This document shows positions 27,112 to 39,600 of a stretch of DNA of 64,000 bases, one piece after another. The first letter of the stretch is position 1. Every line of letters starts with the position of its first letter. The notes under the pieces are model-generated. The model searched no databases and was not told where the DNA came from. It worked only from the letters and a program-made list of their open reading frames with translations. A program made the position numbers and the translations under genes. Where the stretch lies: contig NC_088309.1 in assembly GCF_910592395.1 (NCBI RefSeq), positions 26,848,599-26,912,598 on the forward strand, given 5' to 3'. The DNA is from Lineus longissimus (Eukaryota > Nemertea > Pilidiophora > Heteronemertea > Lineidae).

Positions 27112-28856
27112 GACCTTGTATCTGAAGATTTGGAGGATTCTCAGAACCAAGATAATCAAGTTTCTATGGTGAATTGAAATCTAGCCCTGAACAGCAGACA
27201 TGGGGTATAAGGAATCTGAATCTGAATTGAATTCAATCTTATTCATGAGATTGTTGTGAGAGAGTTTCCTGACTGGTGTGTTTTCTGTCCTGCCTGCTCT
27301 GCACAAGCTTATGGCTGCTAATTCTAAGGTTGTGGAAGGCCGTGTCTGATGATATATCTATGTCTGTCTTGTCCTTCGAGGTTGGTTTCAAATATTGTTT
27401 GAACACCGGGTTGAATGTTTTGCAGTGCACAGAAACATTATGCATTCTGTTTACATTCGTCTCACACCTGATTCTGGCTAAAAATAAAAAATCAGTTCAT
27501 TTGACTAGTACTGCCACAAGTATAGTACGTGGGCATCAACTCAATTAGCAGTTAGTACTCTGTGCCCTTTGATACATTGAGCTGTGTTCACCTCCAGTTG
27601 AAACCAACCCAACATCTTGTTGGGTTAGTCCTCTCATATGATAATCTCATATCCTAAATCTGTATACATTTTACTCAACTATTTTTGTGATTTGTCTGTA
27701 AAACATTTATCTATCGGATCTTGTTTGTGAAGTTTCGTTGCATTTAACTTATATCTCTACTGCCACATGTTTCATTCAACTATAAAATCTCATGGTGGGA
27801 TTAAAAAACTTGATGAGTGCATAAGATTTTTGGAGGTCTTCTTCTCATTGATGCTTACGCATGGCAACTTTTATCCACGGTGGAGGTTCTTTGTCATTTT
27901 GATTTATTTCCATTCTTTATTTAGTTATTCATCTTACCACTTTCAGGAACAGTTAGGTGACCGCCTTGGATACTAAATTGTGAGTAGCGAAGAACGCATG
28001 ATATTGACGCTGCTATGGCAACTACATCTAATTAATCCTATAATGGGTTTGTTAGGTGTGAAGCAATTGTGTGTGTCAGGTTGGCTTTTATAACATTGTG
28101 TAGAGAATTCTTGATACACTTCTCGTTATTTTGCAAACTTTTGGAGCCACTTTTTTAACAAAAAAATTAAATTTGGTTACCTTACGAAGTTGAATTTTGA
28201 ACATATTTCCTGAATATGCTTTGAACATTTTTCAAAATGTTGTGGATCTTACTGCCAAGTTTTGGATCCTGGCCTTCAGTTTTGTGGGGTTATGTTATTG
28301 TATTGTATTTTTCTGGTGCTCACTGTGTGACGGATTCACCCATCGGTCAAAAAGTTTATGTTTTATTTATTTTAAAAGTTTACATTTTGGTTGTTTTGGG
28401 ACCAAATGTGTGCCAAGGAAAGCACTGCTTATTGATACTGCAGATTGATACTCAATTTACCCAGAATCTCTTCAGAACTTGAGAGTATAATTATCTCTCA
28501 ATGCTTTGTAAGATCTCGGACATGCTTCTACAAATATGTACATGCTTTGCTGGAATGGCTTGAAATGGGATTTGACTTGGAAAATATATTGAAAGTATCA
28601 CCTTCAATAGGAATAGGATGAAGTCTGGGCATCCATATGTCATCTGGTTTGGTTAGCTATGTGGCTAAAGTGGGGAGAAGCTGCTCTTTAAGTCATCCTA
28701 ATTCAAGCCTCCGCTATAAACCACAGATAGTAAAGTGCATGATGATAAAAGAGCTATATTATAATGTTTAGTACCTTATATCGAATGAAGATCTTCACTA
28801 ATGGTATGGCTCATCTGCTTAGCTTTTGCTTCTGCATGTGTTTTGCTTAAAATTCT

Positions 28857-28862
28857 AATAAA
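28857..28862 (+). promoter_or_regulatory. Candidate PAM poly(A) signal (distal)
   Basis: AATAAA about 2.6 kb after the PAM stop codon, in T-rich sequence typical of a long 3' UTR. Motif only. Confidence 0.3.
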
Positions 28863-31200
28863 ATATCAAATATACTTCTGACATATCATAGATGCTTTTT
28901 TGATGATGCATAAAACATCCAAACAAGAGAAGAGAATTCTGTTTGATGGCCATATACTCTGCACTTGGAGATTTTACAGTTTTGATATCAAGAGAAAAAA
29001 AGTGTTTCTTGACTGATTTCTGCCCTGTTTTTTTACCTCACTTGATATATATAGTATTAAACATGTAAATGATGGTTGTAACGGTTTATACAGTAATCCA
29101 TGTAGTTTCTGACCGGTGCCAGTGTTAACTGGAAAAACCTTCTTGAAATTTATGTATACTTGTCCTCTGATCAGTAGCTTATTTTGACTGGCTCAGTTTT
29201 TTTATCCCACCATGAACATAAAAACTGTCTAGTGCATACTTTACTTGTACATTCATGAAACTCAAATTGTGTATAGAATGAATGTACATGAGGATTGTTG
29301 GTTTATGATATCCAAATGATCTAGAATTATAGGGCTCGATTTTACTGAATATTGCTGGGAGATGAATCTATCAGGTCTTTGTTTGGCATCCTTTGGAGGT
29401 GATGTACCGTCTACTGGGAGATACCTTAAAGCTATCAGTCATTTGAGAGAATGCCAGCTTTCCTATCAATATTTAGTCTTATCGGTCCTTTAATTCCTTA
29501 AATATTTACTAGCTCGCCATGTTTATAAACATACTTGTATATGTTATCAAAATATTCATATACTTTATTATCATTATCATGTATATAGTATAGTTTTATA
29601 TGGGAATTTATGAGGATTGATTCTGTTTATCTGGGCTGCGATTTCCCTTTCTAACAGCTTGCTTGCTGACTGCTTTGTGCTGCTTTGCTCATAAACCACC
29701 AACCAGGCTTACTTTGCTGCTTCATTTTCACTCTTAGTAAAATATCAAATATAGGAATAGTGTGCTGTCTTTTTCTACATTCAGGGTTTTATAATAGATT
29801 TCCACCACCCAAAGGGTGATTTCAACAGACCTTCATCCCCATGAATGCTGGAATGGATTCATCTGTTGTACAGCACCTGTATATTTGGGTGATTTCATTC
29901 AGGATTCTGGGTATGTCAGGTTGTTTGTGTGTAAAATCATGCTTCTAAAATTGCAGTTGCTTTTCTAAGTAATGTGGACCAACAATAAGGGTCACAGGGT
30001 ATATCTAACTACTTGTACCTCTAAATCTAGTATTCCACTATTTCCTTATAAATTCAATCAAATCTTGTCTTCATTCCAATTTTTATAGTATTTGCCAAGT
30101 ATTTTAACATTGGATTTTAGAGATGCAGTTTACATTAAGTGGAAATCATGGCCTAGAAAAGTGGTTAACTTTAGTTTTTGTCGGAGCATCAGCCTGTTGA
30201 TGATACAGAAGATGTCAAGATTAATGAGAATATGACTTTCTTCTATATCTTCATCATGTTAGTGATGGGTAGGGAAATATAATTCAAACTGTGTCATCTC
30301 TGACTGGGTGGCTTGTCATTGTTCCTTAATATCAGTGCGTACTGTCATCCCTGGCATGTTTTAAATCATGATTGACATTGAACTCTATTGCGAGATCATA
30401 TAAATTCACACTGTATTAGGTGGGCTCATATCAAATTTTGTGTTATGCTTGTTAAGGGTATTTGACAAATCAAGGTGAAATATGTCACCAATCATTGGGA
30501 GTTAGAACAGTATGCTTATTTTAACATCTAATTTAAATCAATTTTACCAATTGTGACCACAAAAATTGAGTAGGTTGGGACCAAATTCTCACATTGTTTT
30601 ATTCATTTATTCTTTATCAGTTTTTGATGATTTTACGAGGTTTATGATACAAATTTTATCACAGAATTATTCCAATCACAATACATGTAGGTATATGAAT
30701 TTTTCAAAATTTCACAAGGTACTTTGCAATATCTCAGATTCCCTAAGAAAGTGAAAGTTTCCCACCAATTTAGGATTATGTGCAATATTTGTTTTATTGT
30801 AACTTTTAGATGTACCTTTTAGTTGACAAATCAATTGATTAATTGTCCTGAACGATTTGGCTCTAAATGTCTTGAGCATATCATATCAGCCTAATCGTGA
30901 GTCAGTTATTTCCAGACAGATGACGATTGAGTAGAAAATAGCTATAGACTTATGATAATGGCAGCTTCAAAATATCATGTCAATCAGGTCTTCAAAGCAT
31001 ATCTGCAAGAAGAACAGAGTTGGGATTTAAGATACCGCTTACTTTATAAATCTGAATTAGTTGTCTGTCAGTTATCATCTAGTTGTTTACAGTAGTGTCA
31101 TGGGGAGTCTACAGCCATTATCATAGTTATCATTGTAGATCAAAAGATATATGATACGTGATTGTGTAATTTCAACACTAAAACATTTTGAATGAGTTAT

Positions 31201-31689
31201 ACGCACATTATGCTTTGTGCATGTTGAAAATCTTGTTTCATTCGAATTCAAGAGACTCATCAATTGGTCCTTCAATGTGACTCTGACCCTGTACCACTTT
31301 CATGAATACTGTGCATACCAATGCTTCAGGCAGACAGGTCGAGTAGGCGCTGCCAGTTACACAAGTTCTGTAGTCCTCCCTTAAGTGAAAGTTCATTGGC
31401 TGGGTCAGGGTCCCTTTTAGGGGCCTCAGTATAAATAAACATAATAGTGTTGTTATAATGCTGGTCATTTTGTCAGTGAATGTTTCGTCCCCTCGTTGAC
31501 TGTAACTGTGATAAGTCTGCCTTTTAGTGTCGGTGGACCTCATTGGTAGATTATGTATAGCCACATTGTATGTATCACACACAATAAAGTGTATAGGACC
31601 AGATTGTACATAATTCTGTGTCAACTTCTTCTTTTCAAACCCATCATGATTTGCTGGTAGATAAGGTATCAGGCTTGTGAGACTGACAT
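31201..31689. other. Region left of the minisatellite, with a 180-codon orphan ORF
   Basis: A minus-strand open frame (31238-31780) runs 180 codons and overlaps the decayed left edge of the tandem array. It shows no domain, signal peptide or splice context that I recognise. I regard it as a chance frame and do not call a gene. Confidence 0.4.
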
Positions 31690-33016
31690 GTTGGCAGTAT
31701 CTCACCGAGTAAGGCAATGGGATATGGAGCCTGTCACTAGAGGAGTCTGGAGACAACTCCAGCTCTATTCCATTCTTCACATGCCTTGGATCAATTCCAA
31801 TGAACTATTCATATGTAAGAGCTTTATCATGCCACTCAGATACCCTGACACAACAGTCTTTCACTTTACCAATGAGGTGGTTGGGAAGGATGTGCAATTG
31901 TCTTCTCCTCTGGTCTTGATTTTCAACCAACTGGCAGCTGTGCATGCTGGATGTATATTAACAGTGCATCTCTGAGGAAGGCAATGTGATCCCATGTCCT
32001 AACATGACAGTGTTCCTCATACCAGCTGGGTGGTTGTGAAGGATGTGCAAGTGTCTTCTCATTTGGTCTTGTGTCCAACTGCCAGTGGGCTGTGTGAGCT
32101 GGACGTGTGTCTGTGTACTTCACTGAAGGTAACGGGATCTAATGTCCTCTGATGTCCAGACACAACAGCCTTCCACTATACCAGCTGGGTGGTTGTGAAG
32201 GATGTGCAAGTGTCTTCTGGTCTTGTGTCCAACCGCCAGTTGGCTGTGTGAGCTGGACGTGTGTTTAAGTATCTCACTCAAGACAACGGGATCTGATGTC
32301 CTCTGATGTCCAGACACAACAGTCTTCCACTATACCAGCTGGGTGGTTGGAGAGGATGTGCAAGTGTCTTCTCATTTGGTCTTGTGTCCAACTGCCAGTG
32401 GGCTGTGTGAGCTGGACGTGTGTCTGTGTACCTCACTGAAGGTAACGGGATCTAATGTCCTCTGATGTCCAGACACAACAGCCTTCCACCATACCAGCTG
32501 GGTGGTTGGGAAAGATGTGCAAGTGTCTTCTCATTTGGTCTTGTGTCCAAATGCCAGTGGGCTGTGTGAGCTGGACGTGTGTTTGTGTGCCTCACTGAAG
32601 GTAACGGGGTCTAATGTCCTCTGATGTCCAGACACAACAGCCTTCCACTATACCAGCTGGGTGGTTGGGAAAGATGTGCAAGTGTCTTCTGGTCTTGTGT
32701 CCAACTGCCAGTGGGCTGTGTGAGCTGGACGTGTGTTTGAGTACCTCACTGAAGGTAACGGGATCTAATGTCCTCTGATGTCCAGACACAACAGCCTTCC
32801 ACTATACCAGCTGGGTGGTTGTGAAGGATGTGCAAGTGTCTTCTCATTTGGTCTTGTGTCCAACTGCCAGTGGGCGGTGTGAGCTGGACGTGTGTTTGAG
32901 TACCTCACTGAAGGTAACGGGATCTTATGTCCTCTGATGTCTAGACACAACAGTCTTCTACTAGACCACAGCTGGGTGGTTGGAGAGGATGTGCAAGTGT
33001 CTTCTCATTTGGTCTT
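31690..33016. repeat. Minisatellite, about 159-bp unit, with alternating 154-bp variants
   Basis: The unit core ACCAGCTGGG starts at 32021, 32180, 32334, 32493, 32652 and 32806, and again near 32967 with a small insertion. Spacings are 159, 154, 159, 159, 154 and about 161 bases. The short units lack five bases in TCTTCTCATTTGGTC. Two decayed units lie to the left (about 31690-32020). Central units are highly similar. Minus-strand frames stay open across parts of the array, but the 154-bp units break any common frame, so coding is unlikely. Confidence 0.93.
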
Positions 33017-33815
33017 GGATATTGCTAAAGTAATTGAAAATTCTAATAACGATTTACCACTCTCTTATCTCTGCTCATCTCAACTATCAAATATTATCTT
33101 GGGGCTATGATCACAACGAAATTTTAAAATTACAAAAGAAAGCTATTCGTGCCATTACTCTCAGTCATCCTATTGGTCACACTGACCCTTTATTCATAAA
33201 GCTGAAACTACTCAAACTACCGGACTTACACAAATTAATTGAAATAAAATTTCTCTATAGATTTTTAAAAAAGGATTTACCAGTGTACTTCATGCACAAT
33301 TTTTTCTCATTTAACAGTGATGTTCATAACTATCCCACAAGAATTAATGATAAATTTAAAATACCAAATGTAAGACACGAATATGCCAAAATGACACCAC
33401 GATACAGTTTAACTAAATTATATAATTCTCTCTCAAAACAAACTCTAAACAAACTCCACTCAAATTTTAGCTTAAAATCCTTTTCAACATACTACAAAAA
33501 TGAAATTTTGGGTTCCTATAATAAAAAGTGCCAAATTCGCAACTGCTATATGTTTGCGACATTCGTTAAACTTTTTTCGTCTTATAACTGTTATTACTCA
33601 CTCCTTCACTGTAAAATAGAACTGTCTTGTAAATTAAATTGTAAATCCTGTATATAATAATTAACATTGTACTACATGTAATTCATAAGGGAGCAGGCAT
33701 TAAGCGGCCAATCTGGTCTTGTTCTGCTCCCGACCACAATCAATATTATGTATTTCATTAATGCACCTTGTAAATTTTGTTGTTCGAATAAATATTCATT
33801 CATATTCATTCATTG
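33017..33815 (+). mobile_element. 5'-truncated non-LTR retrotransposon (Jockey/CR1-like LINE) inside the minisatellite
   Basis: The array reads ...GGTCTTG, is then interrupted by about 0.8 kb, and resumes with TGTCCAACCGCCAGTGG, the expected next bases of the unit. The insert encodes the C-terminal part of a reverse transcriptase ORF followed by a 3' UTR. The UTR has a GGGAGCAG (33689-33696) / CTGCTCCC (33724-33731) stem, and the tail is an ATTCATTC-type short repeat. The left and right junctions share at most a few bases (TTG), so any target-site duplication is very short. The family is inferred from the protein pattern. Confidence 0.85.
33034..33657 (+). pseudogene. Truncated LINE reverse transcriptase (C-terminal domain only)
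   Basis: Encodes YHSLISAHLNYQILSWGY, LQKKAIRAITLS, HTDPLFIKLKLLKL and VHNYPTRI, the typical region after the thumb of LINE reverse transcriptases. The catalytic YADD core and endonuclease are absent. A TAA lies in frame just upstream of the preserved part. It cannot encode a working enzyme. Confidence 0.88.
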
Positions 33816-34260
33816 TGTCCAACCGCCAGTGGGGCATGCGTTCACAAAGACAGTGAGTTCCAGTGCAGGTTACAACATCTCTCATACCGAACAACTTTGT
33901 GTTAGGGCGTGCAGACTCCATGAAATGGCCACGGGTTAAGTATTGAAGACACTTCCTGTGCATGCAGGATCGAGACAACGGAAAAACTTCATAGCCTACT
34001 TAAGGTAGGCCTACAGCCTTTATTCATTTTCCTCATACCTTTTTGGGCTCTGTCTCAATTGATTACACCAGTCCTGGGAATCGTCTGGCAATTGTTATGA
34101 AGGCCAATGAGAGCTCTTTTGGGACGCCCTGTACAGGAGACAACATAAAGCCCTTTGTCAGAGACAGGTTGACCACAAAGGCACAAGTACTGATTTGATT
34201 CACGTGTATATGGGAAATATGTGATAACAAGCACGCCTTATGGATGTGACTAACCAAGAA
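33816..34260. other. Region between the minisatellite remnant and the RSKR 3' end
   Basis: The first about 20 bases continue the interrupted minisatellite unit, then the similarity stops. The rest is unremarkable intergenic sequence with no gene signal. Confidence 0.5.
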
Positions 34261-34282
34261 AAGTCATACTTAATAAAAGTTA

Positions 34283-34288
34283 TTTATT
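34283..34288 (-). promoter_or_regulatory. Candidate RSKR poly(A) signal
   Basis: AATAAA on minus (TTTATT on plus) at the end of a 2.3-kb A-rich (plus-strand) stretch that follows the RSKR stop. A plus-strand AATAAA overlaps nearby at 34272-34277, so transcripts from both directions could end here. Confidence 0.4.
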
Positions 34289-34337
34289 TACAATGTCATA
34301 TATTTACAATAAAATTTACAATGTTGTTTATAGTCCA

Positions 34338-34589
34338 TTAACACCTTCAGCGCCAAACCACGTAGATCTACGTGGGCCAAACGGTCTTTTCAGTTCCTCC
34401 CGTGCCCTGAACTACGCCATCGCCATCTTCAGGGCAAGGTAGGAACTGGAAAGACCCTCTTCTTTCAGTTCCTACCTTGCCCTGAAGATGGCGATGGCGT
34501 AGTTCTTTCATGAAGTCCATGAGACTCCGATAACCAGCTCAAAGGGAGGGGGGATAAGGGCCTCGAAGGTTCGGCGTTGAAGGTGTTGA
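34338..34589. mobile_element. TTAA-bounded hairpin MITE, single-hairpin copy
   Basis: The left end is TTAACACCTTCAGCGCC and the right end GGCGTTGAAGGTGTTGA, an inverted repeat whose outer four bases are TTAA and a decayed TTGA. Just inside the left end is an 18-bp palindrome (CCACGTAGATCTACGTGG, 34358-34375). The interior has 40-bp perfectly complementary arms, 34409-34448 and 34466-34505, around a 17-base loop. The TTAA boundary suggests a piggyBac-type non-autonomous element; this is inference. A second copy lies at 57294-57652. Confidence 0.85.
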
Positions 34590-35579
34590 GGCTAACTCAG
34601 CGATGAGAACAATGACAATAGTGATCATGAGTAAAGCTTGGCGGTGTGAATATTTGTTGGAGGCAAAGCAAATGAAGACTCTCCCTACCAGTTTTTGCGG
34701 AGACTTCAAGATGAATGACCCATTACATTGCGCTAATTAACATTGCTAATTAGCCAGAAGATTTTGGCTGCATGCCAAAGGGATGCTATGGTGTACAGAT
34801 GAATAACATCATTGGCAATTTATAAATGATTAGCCTGCCTCACTAATTTGATAGTTTGGATCTAGAATCGATTCTAGCTCTCTCGAGAGGCCAAACAAGA
34901 AAAGGGATACTACATTTTGTTCAAGTTCTTGAAAAATTTGAGAAAACTATCATTTCTGATCACCGGTAACCTGGCCAGAACTATACTGACGATTCTCTGA
35001 CTTGGTGCAGCAGATACATAAAGCAAGCATTATCAGACATTGACACAAAAACATGTATATGAAAAATCACATCGAGATCTACAGCAAAAAGCAGTTAAGC
35101 ACAGGAATCCATACACACATATGAAATCTAACATAAAAGAATACTTTCTAGAACATTTCGACCTTTGGGAACCACAAAGATCAAACTTTTAACACAATGT
35201 ATGCCTAGACTAGCAAAGAGGCTGGCTACCAGTATCTCTAATATTTTCAATTCAAAAAATGTGTCATTCTATGTAGATAGAAGGACATACAGGTTGATTA
35301 AAACCATAATACAGACATAAATTAGTTTTTCTTCAGTTTTTCGATGTACACGTATGAAGATGAAGTCGAACATGATACAGAGGAAAATTACATACTTTAT
35401 GCTAACTTTGCAAACTAACATCTTAGATTTTTTACAGATATGTCAAATTGTTTACAGATAAGCAGTATGATTTACAGATGATCAAACATATACAAATTCC
35501 TAAACTGATCAGTATTTTCTCTTGTGCCTATACAAAATATGATGTTCCTGAGAGATGAGAAGACTTTTTACCAAAATAT

Positions 35580-35747
35580 TACAGTAGCACTTCTCTATTA
35601 AGGACACAATTGGGACTGACAGATGATACTGTCCTTAATACAGAGGTGGGATTGTATAGAACGACCCATTTGTGACCAAAATCAGTGTCCTTAATAGAGG
35701 GTGTCCTGGTATTAACAGAGATATTCGCTATAGGAAGTTTCACTGTA
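35580..35747. mobile_element. MITE-like element of the AGGACAC family, TA-flanked
   Basis: The left end TACAGTAGCACTTCTC, interior repeats of AGGACA and a right end GGAAGTTTCACTGTA match the element at 15100-15280 in layout and much of the sequence. TA lies at both ends (35580-35581 and 35746-35747). It is more decayed than the 15-kb copy. Confidence 0.75.
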
Positions 35748-36659
35748 CACAATAATAAAGACAGGAAAGAACGTATAGAGAAGACTTTCAGTCACAACTT
35801 TCACATCGACACATGGAATCGCTGTGTAGTTGATGATACAGACATGAATTTGGTGCCTTAAACACAGATGGTACAATAGTTTAACCAATCTTATTACGGA
35901 AGTATTTAACCTACAATGATGCCGGAAGACAGTTCAAAAAGCTTTCAAGGAAATAGATTCAGATGTTTGTTATACCTCCGAATACCCAGGGCCGTGTGGC
36001 ATAAGCAGTGCAAGCACTAATGTTAGTGTAAAATGTCCGAAAGCTGGTTGATGAAATGAGACTTATACAAGAACTGACATATCTATTCCACTGTATTAAA
36101 CCCTTGAAATGTATCCTGTCTCTTGCCAAAATGTGCAGAAATGGAACATGGAGTTTATAAATACATGTACTGACATTACTTGATATATTCAAAGAGACCA
36201 ATCCAGGGAGCAAACGTGAAGAAAAGAATGAAAATGCAGCAAATTTTGGCAAGAGGAAACACATTTCCAGGCAATTTCAGAATGCGATGAATGCGATGAA
36301 CAGTGATCTACTCATTTTCATATAGCAGAATATATTGAACTCTGCGGATAATCCACAAGCTTTCAGATGGATTTATTTCACATTCCTGACCAAAACTCGG
36401 CGCCAATGGAGAAGGTACCATACATTTTTAAGTTCCTCACATATCTGTCAAACCTCCTCCCCAACACATTCCGTAAATTTCAACACAGTCCATTTTTGCC
36501 CCGAGTCATCGAATGCATCGGGAACAAGTGAGGAGCTACCTGATCACTCCCATTATTGTTTTTGATAGTCGAAGTTATCAAAGTCGAAAAGCATGGCGTT
36601 ACAGCTACGATAGCACCTAAGGTTGAGATCCTGAAGACTTGTCCCGCAAGTTGAACACA

Positions 36660-39600
36660 TCATATCGACTCGATCGTATCTCGTGACCATGAGAAGAATC
36701 GTAGATCCATCTGCAAAGACAAGATGATGTACACTTTAAATCCTCAATCAAAAGTATGACTCATTTAGTTCACAAAACTCTGAAGGACTGCAAAGGAAAT
36801 ATGTACTTTTGAAGATCTTTGAATTGATTAGTGTTGTTCCATTTCAAATACCTAAACACAGTGTTGTTCCATTTCAAATACCTAAACACACAGATTGGTA
36901 CATACTCTCCCATGATTGACATTTCCATGTTCTTTGTTTGGCCCAAAGTTGATAAAAGTGTCAAGGAAAGAAAAACCCCAGTAAACTTGAAGTCAGGATG
37001 CAACATGCCAATTTTCATTTAATTTTATAAAAGATTGCTACTTCAATGTTGAGTCAGGAGAGTAAATGCAACAGCTTACACAGTTGTATCTAACTTTCAT
37101 GCAGTTTTACACTTTGTTCTTATACTTCATGCTTCTGAATGATGCATGTGCATGTACATGACCAGACTACAAACATGCAAAACTGAATCATTCGCAGATC
37201 AACACAGCAAAATGCTACCCTTATATATAGGTCAAATATAAGCAAAAACACAGAGGTTCATGAATATCATAGTTTGGAAAATGCTTGAGTTTTTAAAAGA
37301 TGAATAACTTTCAAATGGTCACAAAAACACGCAAGAAAAGCAATTGAAACTGTATCAAAGATCATGCAAAACATGCGGATTCTTTAAATCATTCAAATAT
37401 CTTAAACACAGAAGATTCTGCAAAATAATGGATGAGAGCGACTGATCAGCAACTATTTGGCCAGGACTTCATGGATTGAGAATTAGCCACCTTCATAGTT
37501 CCATGAAAATTGCCACATTTTGTGATGTGAATGAACATATAATGAGAGAGACTGGTTTGAATAAAGATTGTCTGGAAAGGGTATTAAGTACATTCATCAT
37601 TTATCACACTGGCAAAGAAGAAGGATTCATACAGGAGCTGGTCAGAGATTAACAAAGTTGTTTTGCGTGATGATTGCCCAGCCCTATCAAAACAAACGCA
37701 TTTCCTTCTCATCATAGTCACACAGCCTAATGAAAATGATTATTCATCTGCCAACAAGAGGCTAACACCTGTGTGGACACTGGCCAAATTGGTGTTATTT
37801 GGCTAACAGAACTGTCAATACGAGATTTGAAATCCGATGACCTGTCGAGGGAAATACATTGATATCTCGTTATCGCAGCCCCAGTATGCTTGGTAGTGGA
37901 ATACCAAATTAGCTAAACCTGTGATACAGGGCAATTGACATGAGAAACAAGAAACTCTAGACATTGGACACGTTGTGCAGACGTTGTCAAGGTTTGGCCA
38001 ACATTGCCAGTATGATGGACATTTGGCAAATGATTAGCAGACATTGCATATATATCGCAGAGATTGCTATGTTATTCCTATGCTTCCAAAGATCTTCAGC
38101 CAATGCCAACATTTGGGAGATATTGCCAATGTTTTGCAGACAATGCAAGTTCTGTTTTGCAGATTTTGCAAATGTTTGCAAAGCATTGCCAATGTTGCCT
38201 TTGTTTTGCAGACGGAACAAATGTTGTCGGAAATGCTGCCAATGTTTTGCAGGTGTTGCCAATGTTTTGCAGCCACGACCAGTTACGCTCAAATTGCCAT
38301 TGTTTTCTCATCTCTGACCAGGAAGACATGTCAATAGAAGCGGGTTACAACATCTAAGGCAGGGGAGTAGCTCTGAGGAAGTGCCTGTAGCTATACTTAC
38401 CAAAAGTTAAGCAGCAGTATCTAGGGAAACAACCACACTGGTCAGTGGGTGAAGGAAGACAAGTGTGCAACGAGGAAAGATATCATTTCGCAAACTTACT
38501 CAACATTTTGCACTCTTTTTAGGTTTGAGGCTTAGTGCATTTCCATTCTTTGGATAAAGTTTCAAGATAACGGAAATGAAAGTATTTGCTGCATTTGTTG
38601 TTTGCAGTTCTGGCCTGAACTGTCGACTTTCAGTAAAACACTGCAAAACCAGACTGGGTAACACTCTGGTGAATTCTGATACTTTTGTTTACATGATCAT
38701 GAGACTATCAGGAGAAAGCCATCAGAACTACCGAACGAAGATCATTGCTTTGATTAGCATATTATTAATGCATACAATCACAACAACCAATGAATAATAA
38801 CTAACCGGATGACGCGATTGGCAAGAACTAGGCAAACTCATCAAGTCGGATTTCTCAAATCAACTGGAAAGGGCTGCACTAGCGACAAACTCTGTCACCA
38901 GCATTGAACCCAGCATGAAACGTTTTTTTAACCATGCACTCCAAAAACTCATCAACTCTACAAAATATCAAGACCAATCACAAAATAATGATTAATTATC
39001 TCTAATTAAGCTGAAAAAAATCCTATTTCCTATTTTTTATGAACAGAGCCAAAAAAGCTTGTTTCTGAAAGGTCAGTGTTACAGTACCAATCAGCGTCTG
39101 AGCATTTATAATTCTTTCAGGGAGAGTTGGAAATATCATTGAGTTCTATTAAGTCGGGGAGAATGATGCCTAGAGAGAAGCAAAACATTGTAATCCTCTT
39201 TCTACAAAGACTGCCTGTAAGCAGCTTCAACTGATAGTATCACATTAGTTGGTATCTCGAAAAAGCCGCTCACCAGAGGATAACAACTACGTATAGTCCT
39301 ATTTAGTCAGACTCTTAAAATTGGCAAAAAACTGACTTCATAAACTACTTGTTTGCACGGTAATACTTTCTACAGAAAATACAAATTGGATTCATAGGGG
39401 GAACCTGGCAAAGTGATGGTGACTGGCCTTGGGAGGCCAACAACTGTAGTTACAATTGTTTCACCTGGTACCACATAGTGAGCTGTTCTACTTTAAGAAA
39501 AGCACTCAGGTGATTTCTTGAACCTTACGAAATGATATATAGGAGTCGAACATCGAAGCCATTACCATATTGGCAATTTAAAATTTAAAATCCAGCGGCT

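Larger units (their letters stand above)
26293..31200 (+). other. PAM 3' UTR and downstream gene-poor region
   Basis: T-rich on the plus strand with no exon-like open frames. The beginning is probably the PAM 3' UTR. Candidate AATAAA signals lie at 27106-27111 and 28857-28862. A possible alternative exon is discussed under findings (26969-27012). The remainder shows nothing I can name. Confidence 0.5.
34289..36659 (-). other. Probable RSKR 3' untranslated region
   Basis: Lies between the proposed RSKR stop codon and the candidate poly(A) signal, and is T-rich on the gene strand. It holds two MITE-like elements (34338-34589 and 35580-35747) and two adjacent palindromes: CTAGAATCGATTCTAG at 34862-34877 and CTCTCGAGAG just after it. 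No coding exon was seen. Confidence 0.45.

Noticed and set aside
31238-31780. 180-residue minus-strand open frame
   Set aside because: It overlaps the decayed edge of the minisatellite and shows no recognisable motif or exon context; probably chance.
32120-32950. Repeated minus-strand open frames inside the minisatellite (such as CCVWTSEDIRSRYLQ)
   Set aside because: They arise from the repeat unit, and the 154-bp units shift the frame, so a long repeat protein is not supported.
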